Source of the DNA: an uncultured Bacteriovorax sp.
GTDB lineage: Bacteria; Bdellovibrionota; Bacteriovoracia; Bacteriovoracales; Bacteriovoracaceae
Direction: 5' to 3'
Assembly (NCBI GenBank): GCA_946481315.1
Contig: CAMLMH010000012.1
Location: 24,600 to 88,599 of the forward strand
DNA length: 64,000 bases
Shown here: positions 35,467-45,701 of the stretch, piece by piece
Layout: each line of letters starts with the position of its first letter
Numbering within the stretch: the stretch's first letter is position 1
Made by a program: the position numbers and the translations under genes
The notes under the pieces: model-generated
What the model was told of the DNA's origin: nothing
Databases searched by the model: none
Seen by the model: only the letters and a program-made list of their open reading frames with translations

Positions 35467-36774
35467 ATGAGCAGAGATAAGCTTCAATTGCTTTCCCCAC
35501 TTTTTTTGAAGTACCAGAATGAGTACGAAAAAAATCCGCGCTCGCGGGTTTTCGCTCCACTTGCAGAAACTTACCGCAAGCTAGGCATGACTGACAAAGC
35601 GATGGAAATACTTTCGCAAGGAATTCGTTTTCATCCAACTTATGTAATGGGTTATCTGGGACTAGCTTTTTGCTATTTTGACCTTAAGCAATTCAACCTC
35701 GCTTATTCCACTTTGCGCCCATTAGTGGAAAGTAACCGAGACAACATTCGCTTGCAAAAGTTATTTGCCGATATTTGTCTTGAGTTAAACCATAAAGAAG
35801 AAGCTCTGGAAACTTTTAAGTATCTGCTGTTCATCAATCCTCGCGATCGAGAAGTAGCGGCTCAGGTTACTATGCTTGAGAATTTAATTGAAAGTCAGTA
35901 CCGGCCAGTTCATAAGCCTATATTTATTCCAGAAAATGAACTGATCGATAAAGAAGAAACAATTCAAAAAAAGGAAACTGAACTGTTCAACCTGGACAAT
36001 CTGGATGTTGTGCCTCAGGCAGATAAGCAGGATTTTGATGACTGGTTAGCGCTTGATTTAAGTAAGGACAGTAAAAAGATTTCTACAGATGAAGAAAAAT
36101 TTGATCTCTGGAATTTAAAAAAAGTTTCAGGCACTTTGGAAGAAAAAAAACCTTTATTCAAAAATGCTTCCGATGAGCGCAGCTTTGAAGTTAAGAATGA
36201 GCCAAAGAGTGCAGAGAAAAATATCCCGCCAACATCAACCTCATTTGCGCCAACTTTGGATCTTGATACTAATGAAGATTCCCCGGCAGTGGTAACTGAA
36301 GCGCCATTAGTGACTCATACTCTGGTAGATTTATACTGTGGGCAGGGCCATATTGAAAAGGCACTCGAAGTTTTAGAGAAAATTCTTGCATTAAATCCTC
36401 AAGATAAGCGAACGATTAACAAAATTGCTGAAATAAAAGCTTTAATGGGCGTAGAAAATGAGTTTGAAGATAAAACTGAAGAGACTTCTGGTAATTTAGA
36501 TATCGACTTAGAGCAATTTACAGCTAAAGAACACACTTTACATGCAAAAACACTGGTCCCTTTAGAAGAAAACACTGTGACCGAAGAAGAAGGCCGTCAG
36601 CATCTCATGAGCCTGATTGATGAAACCTTGGGTCCTGATCATGCCATTGAAGAAGGGCAGGTTGATGTCAAAAAATCTGATGAACTCGGCCAGACGAGAA
36701 TTGTTGAAGAAAAACTCACCAGGTTTCTGCAGAAGATCCATAAGAGAGCACTGGAAATTCAATCCCGTGTCTGA
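35467..36774 (+). CDS. TPR protein with acidic linker, pilQ-linked
   Basis: A 435-residue protein without signal peptide. N-terminal TPR repeats (about 22-130: FAPLAETYRKLGMTDKAMEIL, MGYLGLAFCYFDLKQFNLAY, FADICLELNHKEEALETF) are followed by a long acidic, low-complexity linker and another TPR-like pair (VDLYCGQGHIEKALEVLEKIL). It starts seven bases after pilQ and precedes aroQ by 12, so it is probably co-transcribed with pilQ. Such proteins often scaffold machinery in the cytoplasm; a pilus role is inferred only from place. Confidence 0.8.
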   Translation: MSRDKLQLLSPLFLKYQNEYEKNPRSRVFAPLAETYRKLGMTDKAMEILSQGIRFHPTYVMGYLGLAFCYFDLKQFNLAYSTLRPLVESNRDNIRLQKLFADICLELNHKEEALETFKYLLFINPRDREVAAQVTMLENLIESQYRPVHKPIFIPENELIDKEETIQKKETELFNLDNLDVVPQADKQDFDDWLALDLSKDSKKISTDEEKFDLWNLKKVSGTLEEKKPLFKNASDERSFEVKNEPKSAEKNIPPTSTSFAPTLDLDTNEDSPAVVTEAPLVTHTLVDLYCGQGHIEKALEVLEKILALNPQDKRTINKIAEIKALMGVENEFEDKTEETSGNLDIDLEQFTAKEHTLHAKTLVPLEENTVTEEEGRQHLMSLIDETLGPDHAIEEGQVDVKKSDELGQTRIVEEKLTRFLQKIHKRALEIQSRV

Positions 36775-36786
36775 TAATTACTATAC

Positions 36787-37224
36787 ATGAAAAACTCCAA
36801 GAAATTTCTTATTATAAACGGACCAAATCTCAATATGCTTGGTTTGCGGGAACCTGAAATTTACGGAAGTGAAAACTTAGAGCAAATCATAAAATTCACA
36901 GAGCAATCCTTAATGCCAGAAGGAGTATCTCTGCAGTGGTTCCAGTCTAACATAGAAGGTGAAATTGTAACTCGTATACAAGCAGCACTTTCCGAGGACT
37001 TTCAAGCGCTTATCATAAATCCGGGAGCTTATTCACATACCAGTGTGGCCATTTATGACGCTCTTCAAATGATAAAAATTCCAGTGATAGAAGTCCACCT
37101 ATCAAACACTCATCGACGCGAAGAGTTCAGGCAAACTAAGTTGACTGCGAAAGCTTCAACTATCATAATGGAGGGCCTAGGCAGGCTCGCATATCTTACC
37201 GCTGTTAAATCTCAGCTTTTATAA
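36787..37224 (+). CDS. aroQ: 3-dehydroquinate dehydratase, type II
   Basis: A 145-residue small dehydroquinase of the shikimate pathway, forming a dodecamer in the family. Conserved parts: INGPNLNMLGLREPEIYG with catalytic Tyr26, FQSNIEGEIV, INPGAYSHTSVAIYDAL and EVHLSNTHRREEFR with the catalytic His region. With aroE at 21.8 kb, two steps of the pathway are in the window. Twelve bases after the TPR gene and 12 before efp. Confidence 0.95.
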   Translation: MKNSKKFLIINGPNLNMLGLREPEIYGSENLEQIIKFTEQSLMPEGVSLQWFQSNIEGEIVTRIQAALSEDFQALIINPGAYSHTSVAIYDALQMIKIPVIEVHLSNTHRREEFRQTKLTAKASTIIMEGLGRLAYLTAVKSQLL

Positions 37225-37236
37225 AAAGGAAATTTT

Positions 37237-37815
37237 ATGTTCGACACAAACGACTTGAAGAAAGGATTGAAAATTGAACTTGAGGGCAAGCCTTATGTTA
37301 TTTTAAAATCTGATTTCACTAACCCTGGAAAAGGTTCTGCATTTGTTACCGCCAGACTTAAAAACCTGGAGACAGGTCAGGTAATTGAAAGAACTTTTAA
37401 ATCAGGAGTTTCAACTAATGCAACTCAGCCTGATCTTGAAGAAAAAGAAGTAGAATATACTTACGCTGATCCAGATGGATTTAACTTTCTTGATCAATCG
37501 AACTTTGAAACAATTCATTTAACGAATGAGCAAATTGGTGATGATAAATATTATCTAATGGAAGGTTCAAAACTAACTGTTCTTTACTATAAAGGCCGAC
37601 CAATTTCGATTGAACACCCACACTTTATTTATATCAAAGTTGCCGAGACTGATCCTGGATTAAAAGGTGATACTGCTTCTGGTGCCACGAAAAAAGCTAT
37701 CATGGAGACAGGACTGCAAGTAAAAGTTCCGCTTTTTATTAAAGAAGGTGAACTTCTAAAAATCGATACTCGCACCGGCGAATATATTGAAAGAGCTACT
37801 GCAGATAAAAAATAA
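37237..37815 (+). CDS. efp: elongation factor P
   Basis: A 192-residue three-domain translation factor that helps ribosomes through polyproline stretches. The N-terminal KOW-like domain carries the loop NPGKGSAF whose lysine is the one modified in other bacteria; the middle and C-terminal OB domains follow (GDTASGATKKAIMETGLQVKVPLFI). AAGGA at seven bases. No modification enzyme gene (epmA, epmB or earP) is visible in the window. A good terminator follows. Confidence 0.96.
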   Translation: MFDTNDLKKGLKIELEGKPYVILKSDFTNPGKGSAFVTARLKNLETGQVIERTFKSGVSTNATQPDLEEKEVEYTYADPDGFNFLDQSNFETIHLTNEQIGDDKYYLMEGSKLTVLYYKGRPISIEHPHFIYIKVAETDPGLKGDTASGATKKAIMETGLQVKVPLFIKEGELLKIDTRTGEYIERATADKK

Positions 37816-37829
37816 TTTACTCCACTAAT

Positions 37830-37869
37830 TTGAGGGGCAATATTCGCCCCTCAATCTTCTCCCTTTTTC
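37830..37869 (+). terminator. rho-independent terminator after efp
   Basis: TTGAGGGGC (37830-37838), a 7-base loop, GCCCCTCAA (37846-37854), followed by a T/C-rich run with five T. Nine-base stem. Confidence 0.8.
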
Positions 37870-37924
37870 AGGTTAAAATAAAAATAATCTCAATAACTTA
37901 ACCGTTTTGAAAAAAGGGCTTCAT

Positions 37925-39094
37925 TTGAGTTTAGAGCATATCAATCAGCTTCTTAAGAATAAGGACTGGGCCACAGTTGCGCACAGTTTAGAAGAATCTA
38001 TTAATAGCGATAGCGATCCTAGATTGATAATTGATCTATTTGAAAAAATTCCATTAAGTTATCGTGAAGAAAATTGCTTCCATATTTTTTTGAAATTGTG
38101 GCAGCCTGCATTGAGTGCAGGAAAACTAAAACTGGCCCGTGATTATGCTCAATTAATTATTTTTCATCTCATCAGGTTAAAACGTTTCCCCTATCTTGCA
38201 GAACTCATACAAGAATTCAAAAAAAACGGTCTGACTAAATTAAAATTTCCGGAAGAAGAAATTGAAATTATACGCGGTATTTATCCAGTTGATAAATTAC
38301 AACCTTCAGAGAGCTGGGATCTTGTCAGCTTACACCCTGAAAAATGGAAGGAGTCGCGTAGCTTTTTGAAAAATTACCTAATGCAATCAGATGAATGGCA
38401 AGCTGATCAATGGAAACTTGCTTATGAATATATTTTAAATTTCCATTTTGATTTGGATATTTTATTTCTGATCAGTCAGAAAGCTTCTGACTTAAAAAAA
38501 ACCGAACATGTTCATAAGTTCGAAAAATATTTTTCCAGCAATGGCTTAGGTAGCGGATTGTTGTCTCAAAAAAAATTCACAGAAGCAACTGCTGCTCCTG
38601 TTAATTCAACTCACTTTGACTATGATGAACTGGCATTGCACGTTATGTCGGGTGAGCTGGAGCCTTCAAGGGACGAACAGAGAAAAGTTTTAATCACATT
38701 GAAAGATATTGAGGACAGTGAGTTGCTGGTTAAAGGCAAGGATATGATTGTAGCCTTCAGTCTGCTTGGCATGGAAGAGGTTGTGCTTTATCTGTGTCGC
38801 AGAACAATCCCTCTGCTTCAAGACCTGAAATCTAAAATAAGTCTGCATTATACTTGCGCTCAGACTTTATTTGATCGTGGTAATTATCATTCACTTATAG
38901 ATTACGTGGATGATATGACAGAGAAGGAGCCGCTCCTGAAAGAAGAGAGAATTGCTTTCGACTATCTGAAGGCTGAGGCTTTGTTTAAACTCAAAAGATA
39001 TAAGCAAGCGGGTAATATTTTTGCACAAATAAAAAAGTTTAATCCATACTTCAGACTGGTGAGCCAGAGGTTAAGAGATAGTGAAACTGCTTAA
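37925..39094 (+). CDS. helical repeat protein of unknown function upstream of tamB
   Basis: A 389-residue protein without signal peptide, mainly helical and TPR-like toward the end (YTCAQTLFDRGNYHSLIDYVDDM and AFDYLKAEALFKLKRYKQAGNIF). I choose the TTG at 37925 because AAGGG stands six bases before it; another in-frame TTG at 37907 has no such site. It overlaps tamB by 14 bases, so the two are coupled. The role may be linked to envelope assembly, from its place only. Confidence 0.72.
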   Translation: MSLEHINQLLKNKDWATVAHSLEESINSDSDPRLIIDLFEKIPLSYREENCFHIFLKLWQPALSAGKLKLARDYAQLIIFHLIRLKRFPYLAELIQEFKKNGLTKLKFPEEEIEIIRGIYPVDKLQPSESWDLVSLHPEKWKESRSFLKNYLMQSDEWQADQWKLAYEYILNFHFDLDILFLISQKASDLKKTEHVHKFEKYFSSNGLGSGLLSQKKFTEATAAPVNSTHFDYDELALHVMSGELEPSRDEQRKVLITLKDIEDSELLVKGKDMIVAFSLLGMEEVVLYLCRRTIPLLQDLKSKISLHYTCAQTLFDRGNYHSLIDYVDDMTEKEPLLKEERIAFDYLKAEALFKLKRYKQAGNIFAQIKKFNPYFRLVSQRLRDSETA

Positions 39095-42000
39095 TAAGAT
39101 CATCATCGCATTTTTCGTGCTGACATTGATCATCTTGTATGGTGGTTGGAGATTTATTCACTCTGAAGATTTCTCTCGAAATATTTCTGTCAAAGTTTCT
39201 TCTCTTTTAACAAAGAAATTCGGGGCAAAGCTTAGCTTCACAGGAGTTGAGTTCCGATTGGTCCCTCTTTCAACTACTTTCAAGAATGTAACTATTCACA
39301 GAGCTGATCCTTTAACACTCGATCTGGATCTCAATGCAGAAGAATTATCTGTCGCATTTACGTATTCAAGTTTTTTGTCCAGCAATCTTGAAATAGATGA
39401 AGTTCATCTTAGCCGGGGATCAGTTGAAGTTAAAATTAATGATAAAAGTGATGATGAATTTGATGTCGAACGTTTAAATCCGTCAGAGTTTTTTAAAAAA
39501 TATCAGGACTTGATTTCCAAATTACCAGTCAGATTAAATCTGATCACCGCAAAAAGTATTGACACCAAAATAGACCAGTCACGCTTTTTTATTAACTCAC
39601 TTAGTGTAACTCCACACCGAAGACAAATTAGAGCTAAGGCTGAGATCGGCTCTCTTTATGTAGTAAGTGAAGATTCAAAATCAAGACCCATCCGGGCAGA
39701 CAGTATACGAACACGAATCATGCTGGATAAAGAAGCCTGGAACATTGAGGAGCTGGAAGTAAGTAAAAATGCAAACAAGGCATATTTGAATGCACGTCTG
39801 ATCAATCCCAAGGGTTACCTGTTGGTAGATGGTAAGACTAAATATTCAGGAAAAGTAGAAGATTTACTGAATGAAATTCCCGGAATTCCTCATGAGATTC
39901 TGCCTATCAAGGCAGATGTCTCCGCAGGTGCGGTCATTTCAGGAAAAATTACTGATCCCGAACTTACGGTGGAATTCGATGCTAAAAATGCATCAACTCA
40001 ATGGATTGTTCTCGATCAGGTAACTGGTAAAGTTAAGAAAGATAAAAAGATCATTTCATTAGAAAAGCTGAGCGCAAAAAACAATAAAGAACAGTATTTA
40101 TTGAAACAGAGACACCCTATTTTCAACATCAGCACCATGAAGTTTACTGATTTTCATTTAAAGTTGCGGCTAAATGAAGCTGAAGCAGGTACTTTCTTGC
40201 ACTATGTGAAGGATTTGTCAGATTTAAAATTTAATATAACTGGCGACGTAGATGTATTGCTGGACAGCCATAGCGCAACTTTTAATATAAACGACAAGGT
40301 CGTTGTTAAAAAATTTAATCTGCTAAATTCAAATAAAGGCAGTAAGCCTGTTCTTTCAAGTCCTGGGTTCGAGCTGAGCAAAAGCAAGATCGTTATTAAC
40401 TCGGATGAAACAGTGGATATTAATGCGAACTTGCTGGCGAAAAATACTAATCTTAAGGCCACAGGCAAAATCGGCAAGGGTAAGATTGATGTTAAAGTTA
40501 GCGAGTCACAGATAGACCTAAATAGTATAGGGCCAATTTCTGGAATTGCTTTAAAGGGAGTTGGACAAACTCATCTGCATATTCACGGGCCGCTGGATTT
40601 AACTGTTTTCGATTTTGACGTAGACTGGAAAAATTTCTCATTGCTGGATTTGAATTTTGGTCACGCCAAAGCCAAATTCTCCTTCTCTTTGGCAGATTTA
40701 AAAATCATGATTTCAGAGCTCAATGGCGTCTATGGAAGTACTCAGTATAATGCCCAGGGCTCACTCGAATTCAAGAATAATGAAGGAATGGATCTGAAAG
40801 TTAATTTGACTCAGGCTACTTTCAAAGAAACTAGACAAATGCTGGGTTTAATTTTTAATAAAATTAAACTGCCGATTGGTCCTGATTTTAATTTTTCATC
40901 AACAATTACACTTAAAGGTGGATACGAAGTTGAGAAGTTAAGAGTCGATGGCACAATAAAAGGTTCAGATCTGAAAATAGGTGATGAAGAAGCTGACCGT
41001 CTATCGACCAGATTGACTCTGGCGAACAATCATCTTAGCTTCCGACAAGTAAAAATCAATAAAGCCAGAGGGCAACTAATGGCCAACGTAAGCATTAGTC
41101 TGGCCAATAATTATATTGAATTAAATGGAGCTGCTCAGGGCATGAGGCTCAATGACTTTAATACTTATCGTCGTCTTAATCTGGAATATGATGGAGATTT
41201 ATTTCTTGATTTCGATGGTAACGGTACAACTGATGCATTTAATTCGAAGTTTAAACTTCGTCTGGCAAACGCCTTCATTGGCAATATTCCGGCTTCCGCA
41301 TCTAATGCTTTACTGTATGTAACAGCAGATGATGTAGTGACTAATGCCAGTCTGCTTGGGGGGAAAATTAAACTTGATTCACTCACCAAGATCAAAACGG
41401 GCTTGACTGCCACTAAAGCTTCAGTTGATACCAATGATATACGAGAAATCCTTGGGGTATTCTCTGGTCACAATATTAATGAAAAAGGTATAACCGGAAG
41501 AGTCAAAGCGGATTTAAATACTCAAATCAGTCTTAAGGGGGAAGGAGTACGTAAGTTTTATCTGAATGTTGCAGATCTCAACCTAAGAAAAGGTAATATT
41601 GATCTGAGTGTTGATCCGCGATTTAACAAAATCGAAGTAGAAGAAGGAATTGTGAAAACCTGGGATTTGAGATTTAGGGATGGAAATGATTTTTTCACCA
41701 GTAAGGGAAAAAATATATCTAACGGAGTTATTCAGCTCGATCAGAGATTTTCAATCAAAGCAAATCTTCTTGAAATGGCTTCAGAGTATGTTGATCGGGC
41801 CGTGGGAACAATTAAGGGAACCAATTCCATTGTTCTGGAAAAGAATTTTGAAATAAAAGAGTTTAATCTTGGTGGCGATAATTTATCGATGAAGATCAGA
41901 AATTTGCCAGGTTTTTTAAATGACCTGCAGTTTTCTGTTCAGAAGAAAGGTGAAGTATATGAGTTGAGTCGTCTCACCGGGCGATATGGAGAAGGCGATA

Positions 42001-43112
42001 TCCGTGTTTCCGGCAGATTTATTCTGGACGATTTGTATCCTCAGATTAATCTGGACTACCGAATTGACCGTGCAACAATACCTCTCTTTAAAAAATCAAA
42101 TGTTCTCATTAGCAGTACTGGAACAATTTCCGGAACTGATTTGCCATATCGTTTAGTTGGAAAAGTTTTCTTTCTGCATGGTGAATTTCTGGATGATCCG
42201 TCTGATTTCACCAAGGATGGAAAGGTTTCAATTGATGAATACAAAAAGTATCTTCCACAAAAAGATTTGAATGGGAAGAAAGCGTTTCTGGATATGAATA
42301 TCGCTTTTGATATAACAAATCCACTCGTGCTAAAAAATAATATGGCAGAAGTGTACTTTAAAGGTAACGGACAGGCGACGGGTGATGTTCTCGCTCCAGA
42401 ATTCAATACCCGTCTGGAAATTGTGCCGACAGTGAGTAAGTTTAAGTTTAAAGGGCATGATTTTGAACTTAATCAGGGCTATGTTGAAATTCGTGATCGG
42501 GGAAAAAATCGTCTCTCAGATTTAAAGTTTACCGGTGTTTCAAAAATCAATGAATACGAGATGAAACTTGATCTCTCGGGAAATATTTCTAAAGTTAACG
42601 TTGATTTATCTTCCGAGCCTGCCTTGTCCAAAGAGGATTTACTCTCTCTGCTTACGTTTGGTGTAACTTCGGACATGTCGAAAAACCTGGAAGCTGGTGA
42701 GCGAAAGTTTGTTACGACTGTAGGAATTGGAACTCTATTGGTTGATCAATTAAAAATCAATGAAGATTTGAATTCTACATTGGGACTGAAATTGAGCGTC
42801 CAGCCTGAATTTAAAGAAAATGAGTCAGCGTTAGTGCAGGGGAAAGCCGCAGTAACGGATTCTGGAACTAGCCGGTTAAAATCAGCGACCAAAATTAAGA
42901 TTAATAAACAGGTGACAAACAAGGTAGACGTTTCTCTTTCTAGTACTGTTGGTGGATCGCTGGAGCAAAAACAGGAAATGAATGTGAACTTCAATATAAA
43001 TAAGAATCTTTCCGTTGAAGGTGTTTATGAAATGAAGCCTACTACTGAAAGTGAAAATACCAACTCACCAAACTCGCTGGGTGCAGACTTAAAATACAGG
43101 TGGTCATTCTGA
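39081..43112 (+). CDS. tamB: TamB-family inter-membrane protein
   Basis: A 1343-residue protein with one N-terminal membrane anchor (about 4-23) and a very long exported beta-rich body (the AsmA-like, lipid-groove fold of the family), ending in the TamB C-terminal domain (about 1060-1343; LLSLLTFGVTSDM and YEMKPTTES). TamB-like proteins bridge inner and outer membranes and move phospholipids or help outer-membrane protein assembly with an Omp85 partner, here encoded directly downstream with a 13-base overlap. The start is GTG inside the preceding gene. Confidence 0.9.
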   Translation: MKLLNKIIIAFFVLTLIILYGGWRFIHSEDFSRNISVKVSSLLTKKFGAKLSFTGVEFRLVPLSTTFKNVTIHRADPLTLDLDLNAEELSVAFTYSSFLSSNLEIDEVHLSRGSVEVKINDKSDDEFDVERLNPSEFFKKYQDLISKLPVRLNLITAKSIDTKIDQSRFFINSLSVTPHRRQIRAKAEIGSLYVVSEDSKSRPIRADSIRTRIMLDKEAWNIEELEVSKNANKAYLNARLINPKGYLLVDGKTKYSGKVEDLLNEIPGIPHEILPIKADVSAGAVISGKITDPELTVEFDAKNASTQWIVLDQVTGKVKKDKKIISLEKLSAKNNKEQYLLKQRHPIFNISTMKFTDFHLKLRLNEAEAGTFLHYVKDLSDLKFNITGDVDVLLDSHSATFNINDKVVVKKFNLLNSNKGSKPVLSSPGFELSKSKIVINSDETVDINANLLAKNTNLKATGKIGKGKIDVKVSESQIDLNSIGPISGIALKGVGQTHLHIHGPLDLTVFDFDVDWKNFSLLDLNFGHAKAKFSFSLADLKIMISELNGVYGSTQYNAQGSLEFKNNEGMDLKVNLTQATFKETRQMLGLIFNKIKLPIGPDFNFSSTITLKGGYEVEKLRVDGTIKGSDLKIGDEEADRLSTRLTLANNHLSFRQVKINKARGQLMANVSISLANNYIELNGAAQGMRLNDFNTYRRLNLEYDGDLFLDFDGNGTTDAFNSKFKLRLANAFIGNIPASASNALLYVTADDVVTNASLLGGKIKLDSLTKIKTGLTATKASVDTNDIREILGVFSGHNINEKGITGRVKADLNTQISLKGEGVRKFYLNVADLNLRKGNIDLSVDPRFNKIEVEEGIVKTWDLRFRDGNDFFTSKGKNISNGVIQLDQRFSIKANLLEMASEYVDRAVGTIKGTNSIVLEKNFEIKEFNLGGDNLSMKIRNLPGFLNDLQFSVQKKGEVYELSRLTGRYGEGDIRVSGRFILDDLYPQINLDYRIDRATIPLFKKSNVLISSTGTISGTDLPYRLVGKVFFLHGEFLDDPSDFTKDGKVSIDEYKKYLPQKDLNGKKAFLDMNIAFDITNPLVLKNNMAEVYFKGNGQATGDVLAPEFNTRLEIVPTVSKFKFKGHDFELNQGYVEIRDRGKNRLSDLKFTGVSKINEYEMKLDLSGNISKVNVDLSSEPALSKEDLLSLLTFGVTSDMSKNLEAGERKFVTTVGIGTLLVDQLKINEDLNSTLGLKLSVQPEFKENESALVQGKAAVTDSGTSRLKSATKIKINKQVTNKVDVSLSSTVGGSLEQKQEMNVNFNINKNLSVEGVYEMKPTTESENTNSPNSLGADLKYRWSF

Positions 43113-45529
43113 GTTTTAACCGCATATTTCTATTCATCTTTCTGGTGCTGATGAATATCACAGTATACGCCGAGCTTATTCCGGCCAAGGGAGCAGTTCT
43201 TAAAGGTATCGAATGGAACAATGACATCGCCAAGAAGAAATACGGCAGTTATTTTAATGATATTGTCGGCAAGCCTTTTGATAATCTCACCTTGAAAATC
43301 AAAGTAGATACTATAACCAAGGATTTGTTTAATTCAGGTTATTTTAATGCACAATTGAAAACAGAACTCGCCGGAACTGAAAGTCAGGTTGTTATAAAAG
43401 CTTCGCTGGAAACAAAAGGAAGAATTAATTTTGCATTCTCTGGTAATACTATCTTCTCTCACCAGGAACTGCGGGCACGAATTCTGGATAAAGTCAGAAA
43501 TGATTTTGGTAAAACAGATATAAATGAGCTGGCCAGTTATCTTACCGATGTTTATGAAATTGGCGGCTACTATAATACTGTCGTAAAGTCTTATCAAAAT
43601 CAGGGGGTAGACCAGGAAGAGCAGGTTGTCCGTAATTTCTTTTTTGTCATCGAGGAAGGTGTAAAAGTCAATGTAAAAGAAATTACATTTCGTGGAAACG
43701 TATCGATTAAAAATACGGAACTCATGAAACTTTTCTCCCGAAATGCTTCTGCTTTGGCCGACGGTGGATTTTATGACAAAGTTTTCTTTGATGAGTTCAG
43801 CGACATTTTGAGAAAAGAATATCTCTCCCGCGGGTTTGTCTACGCAGAAGTCTCTAAGCCTCGAGTAATTACAAATGAAGATCAAGGCAACCTATCGGTT
43901 GAATATGGTATTTCTGAAAAACAGCAAATCACTTTGAAAACGATAGTTTTTAAGAATGTTCCTCCTGAAATGCAGAAACCGGCTAAAGATGTACTTATCA
44001 ACCATGAAGGAAAACCACTAAATGTTGTTGAAATTGAAAATGACCTGAGGAAAAGTATTGTTCATTTTCAAAACGAAGGTTATTACTTCGCATCGATTGC
44101 CAATTTAAACAGTGGCGGCTTGTTAACTTATAACCTGAGCGACTCAACGGCAGAGCTTACGCCTGAAATTATTCTTGATCGAAAAATTTGTTTTCATGAA
44201 GCTAAAATCAACGGCAACGTTAAAACTAAAAACAAAGTTATTGAACGTGAAATCAAGTTCGCTCCAGGTGAATTAATTACCCCTGATAAACTTGAAAGAA
44301 TTCGCCGCTCTCTTTCAGAGCTTGGTTTATTTTCTTCTCTACGACTAACTCCTTATATGATGTATGAAGCAGAAGAGCAGACTTGTCCAAAAACCAATCT
44401 TGTCATCCAGGTTAAAGAAAAAGATTTCGGACAAGTTGAGGTGGCAGGTGGTTACAGGACTGACCTGGGTGCAAAATTGTCTGGGGGTATCGCCTATAAC
44501 AACATCGGCGGCATGAACCGGTCATTCTCATTCCGGACTCAAGCTAACCAGCGTTTCAAGCTGGATGATTTTGACGAGAGACGCAGAAGAGAAAATAAAC
44601 GATTGCCCGAATATCTCTTTAAGGGCTCTTTTGTTGATCCATACGCTTTAAACAATTTACTTGGTACTCAGCTGGAGCTGGAAGTTTCATCATCTTTTCA
44701 GCGCCTGCGCGCTTATGGGTACGATGCTGATATTTTCCGTATCTCTCCGCAAATTTCGCGTAAATTTAATGAAAATTACAGTGTCTCGATAAATTATCAG
44801 TTTGAGCGGATCGGTACTTTTGATGTGACTGAAGAAAAAGATAATGCCAACTATTCCATCGGAAGTATCACTCCTTCTATCTCTATCGATTTCAGAGATG
44901 ATCCAATTAACCCTAAAAAAGGCTACTTCTTCACCCTTTCTTCGGAGTGGGCGAATAAACGCTTCGGCTCCATTAAGAGTGATGAGTTGGAAGTAAACTT
45001 TATTAAAGTCGTTAATCGCAATAAATTTTATTACCCGATGGGTGATTTCACGATTGCCGTATCTCTGGCTGCCGGTTACCAGAAAAATTATGCTCAGGAT
45101 GTGATCGGTACGTATCCAAACGGTTCGACCAAAACCCGCGGTTATATACCTAGTATCAGGGTTTTTCGCTTAGAGGGATATGATGAGATTCGCGGTTATG
45201 ATGAGGGAGAAATCAATCGCCTTAAAAACGGACAGCCAATAGGAGAGGTCGTCGTTCAAAACGAAGCCTATTTTACGGCCTTCAAATTTGAGCCTCGTTA
45301 TAACATTAATGATTTCCTGCAACTTGGGGTCTTTTTTGACGCCGGTCGCATTTTTGTCAACGATTTTAATCCACTTGACCTCCGTTCTTCGGTCGGGGCC
45401 GGATTAAAATTTTTAACTCAAGTTGGCTCTCTGGATTTCGATTACGGCTTTAAGTTGCAGCGCAAAGGATACCCAGACCTGAGTCGTGACTCGGTTGGTC
45501 GTTTTCACCTTTCAATTGGGTTCTTCTAA
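43100..45529 (+). CDS. Omp85-family outer-membrane protein (TamA/BamA type)
   Basis: An 809-residue protein with a signal peptide (about 1-24), several POTRA domains (roughly 30-420; EITFRGNVSIKNTELMKLF is one typical strand-helix unit) and a 16-strand-type barrel with the Omp85 signature EIRGYDEGE (the conserved RGF/RGY loop). It ends in the aromatic-rich FHLSIGFF typical of outer-membrane barrels. The tamB overlap argues for TamA; the length and POTRA number are closer to BamA. The start is GTG at 43100. Confidence 0.9.
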   Translation: MVILSFNRIFLFIFLVLMNITVYAELIPAKGAVLKGIEWNNDIAKKKYGSYFNDIVGKPFDNLTLKIKVDTITKDLFNSGYFNAQLKTELAGTESQVVIKASLETKGRINFAFSGNTIFSHQELRARILDKVRNDFGKTDINELASYLTDVYEIGGYYNTVVKSYQNQGVDQEEQVVRNFFFVIEEGVKVNVKEITFRGNVSIKNTELMKLFSRNASALADGGFYDKVFFDEFSDILRKEYLSRGFVYAEVSKPRVITNEDQGNLSVEYGISEKQQITLKTIVFKNVPPEMQKPAKDVLINHEGKPLNVVEIENDLRKSIVHFQNEGYYFASIANLNSGGLLTYNLSDSTAELTPEIILDRKICFHEAKINGNVKTKNKVIEREIKFAPGELITPDKLERIRRSLSELGLFSSLRLTPYMMYEAEEQTCPKTNLVIQVKEKDFGQVEVAGGYRTDLGAKLSGGIAYNNIGGMNRSFSFRTQANQRFKLDDFDERRRRENKRLPEYLFKGSFVDPYALNNLLGTQLELEVSSSFQRLRAYGYDADIFRISPQISRKFNENYSVSINYQFERIGTFDVTEEKDNANYSIGSITPSISIDFRDDPINPKKGYFFTLSSEWANKRFGSIKSDELEVNFIKVVNRNKFYYPMGDFTIAVSLAAGYQKNYAQDVIGTYPNGSTKTRGYIPSIRVFRLEGYDEIRGYDEGEINRLKNGQPIGEVVVQNEAYFTAFKFEPRYNINDFLQLGVFFDAGRIFVNDFNPLDLRSSVGAGLKFLTQVGSLDFDYGFKLQRKGYPDLSRDSVGRFHLSIGFF

Positions 45530-45605
45530 ACCAGGTATCTTTTCAGATTCTTTACCAAGAAGATGCTTGACGGAGGGCCGTATTTTTCAGTATAAGGGAC
45601 AACAC

Positions 45606-45634
45606 TTGCATTTTTCTGCATTTTATATTTGAAT
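45606..45634 (+). promoter_or_regulatory. possible promoter of rplM-rpsI
   Basis: TTGCAT (45606-45611), 17 bases, TTGAAT (45629-45634). The match is modest for a ribosomal protein operon, but nothing better was seen in the 172-base gap after the Omp85 gene. Confidence 0.3.
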
Positions 45635-45670
45635 TAGACTTCGTGTTTTTTTTCGCAAATCGTGAAAATC

Positions 45671-45688
45671 AATGATGAAGAGATCATT
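45671..45688 (+). promoter_or_regulatory. hairpin just upstream of the rplM ribosome-binding site
   Basis: AATGAT, loop GAAGAG, ATCATT: a perfect six-base stem ending two bases before the AAGGGA site. In E. coli L13 represses its own operon; a leader hairpin at this place is a candidate binding site. Confidence 0.45.
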
Positions 45689-45701
45689 TTAAGGGAAAGT
45701 T

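Noticed and set aside
43334..43885. Minus-strand open frame of 183 residues in the Omp85 gene
   Set aside because: Opposite to strongly supported POTRA coding; no ribosome-binding site and no recognisable protein features.
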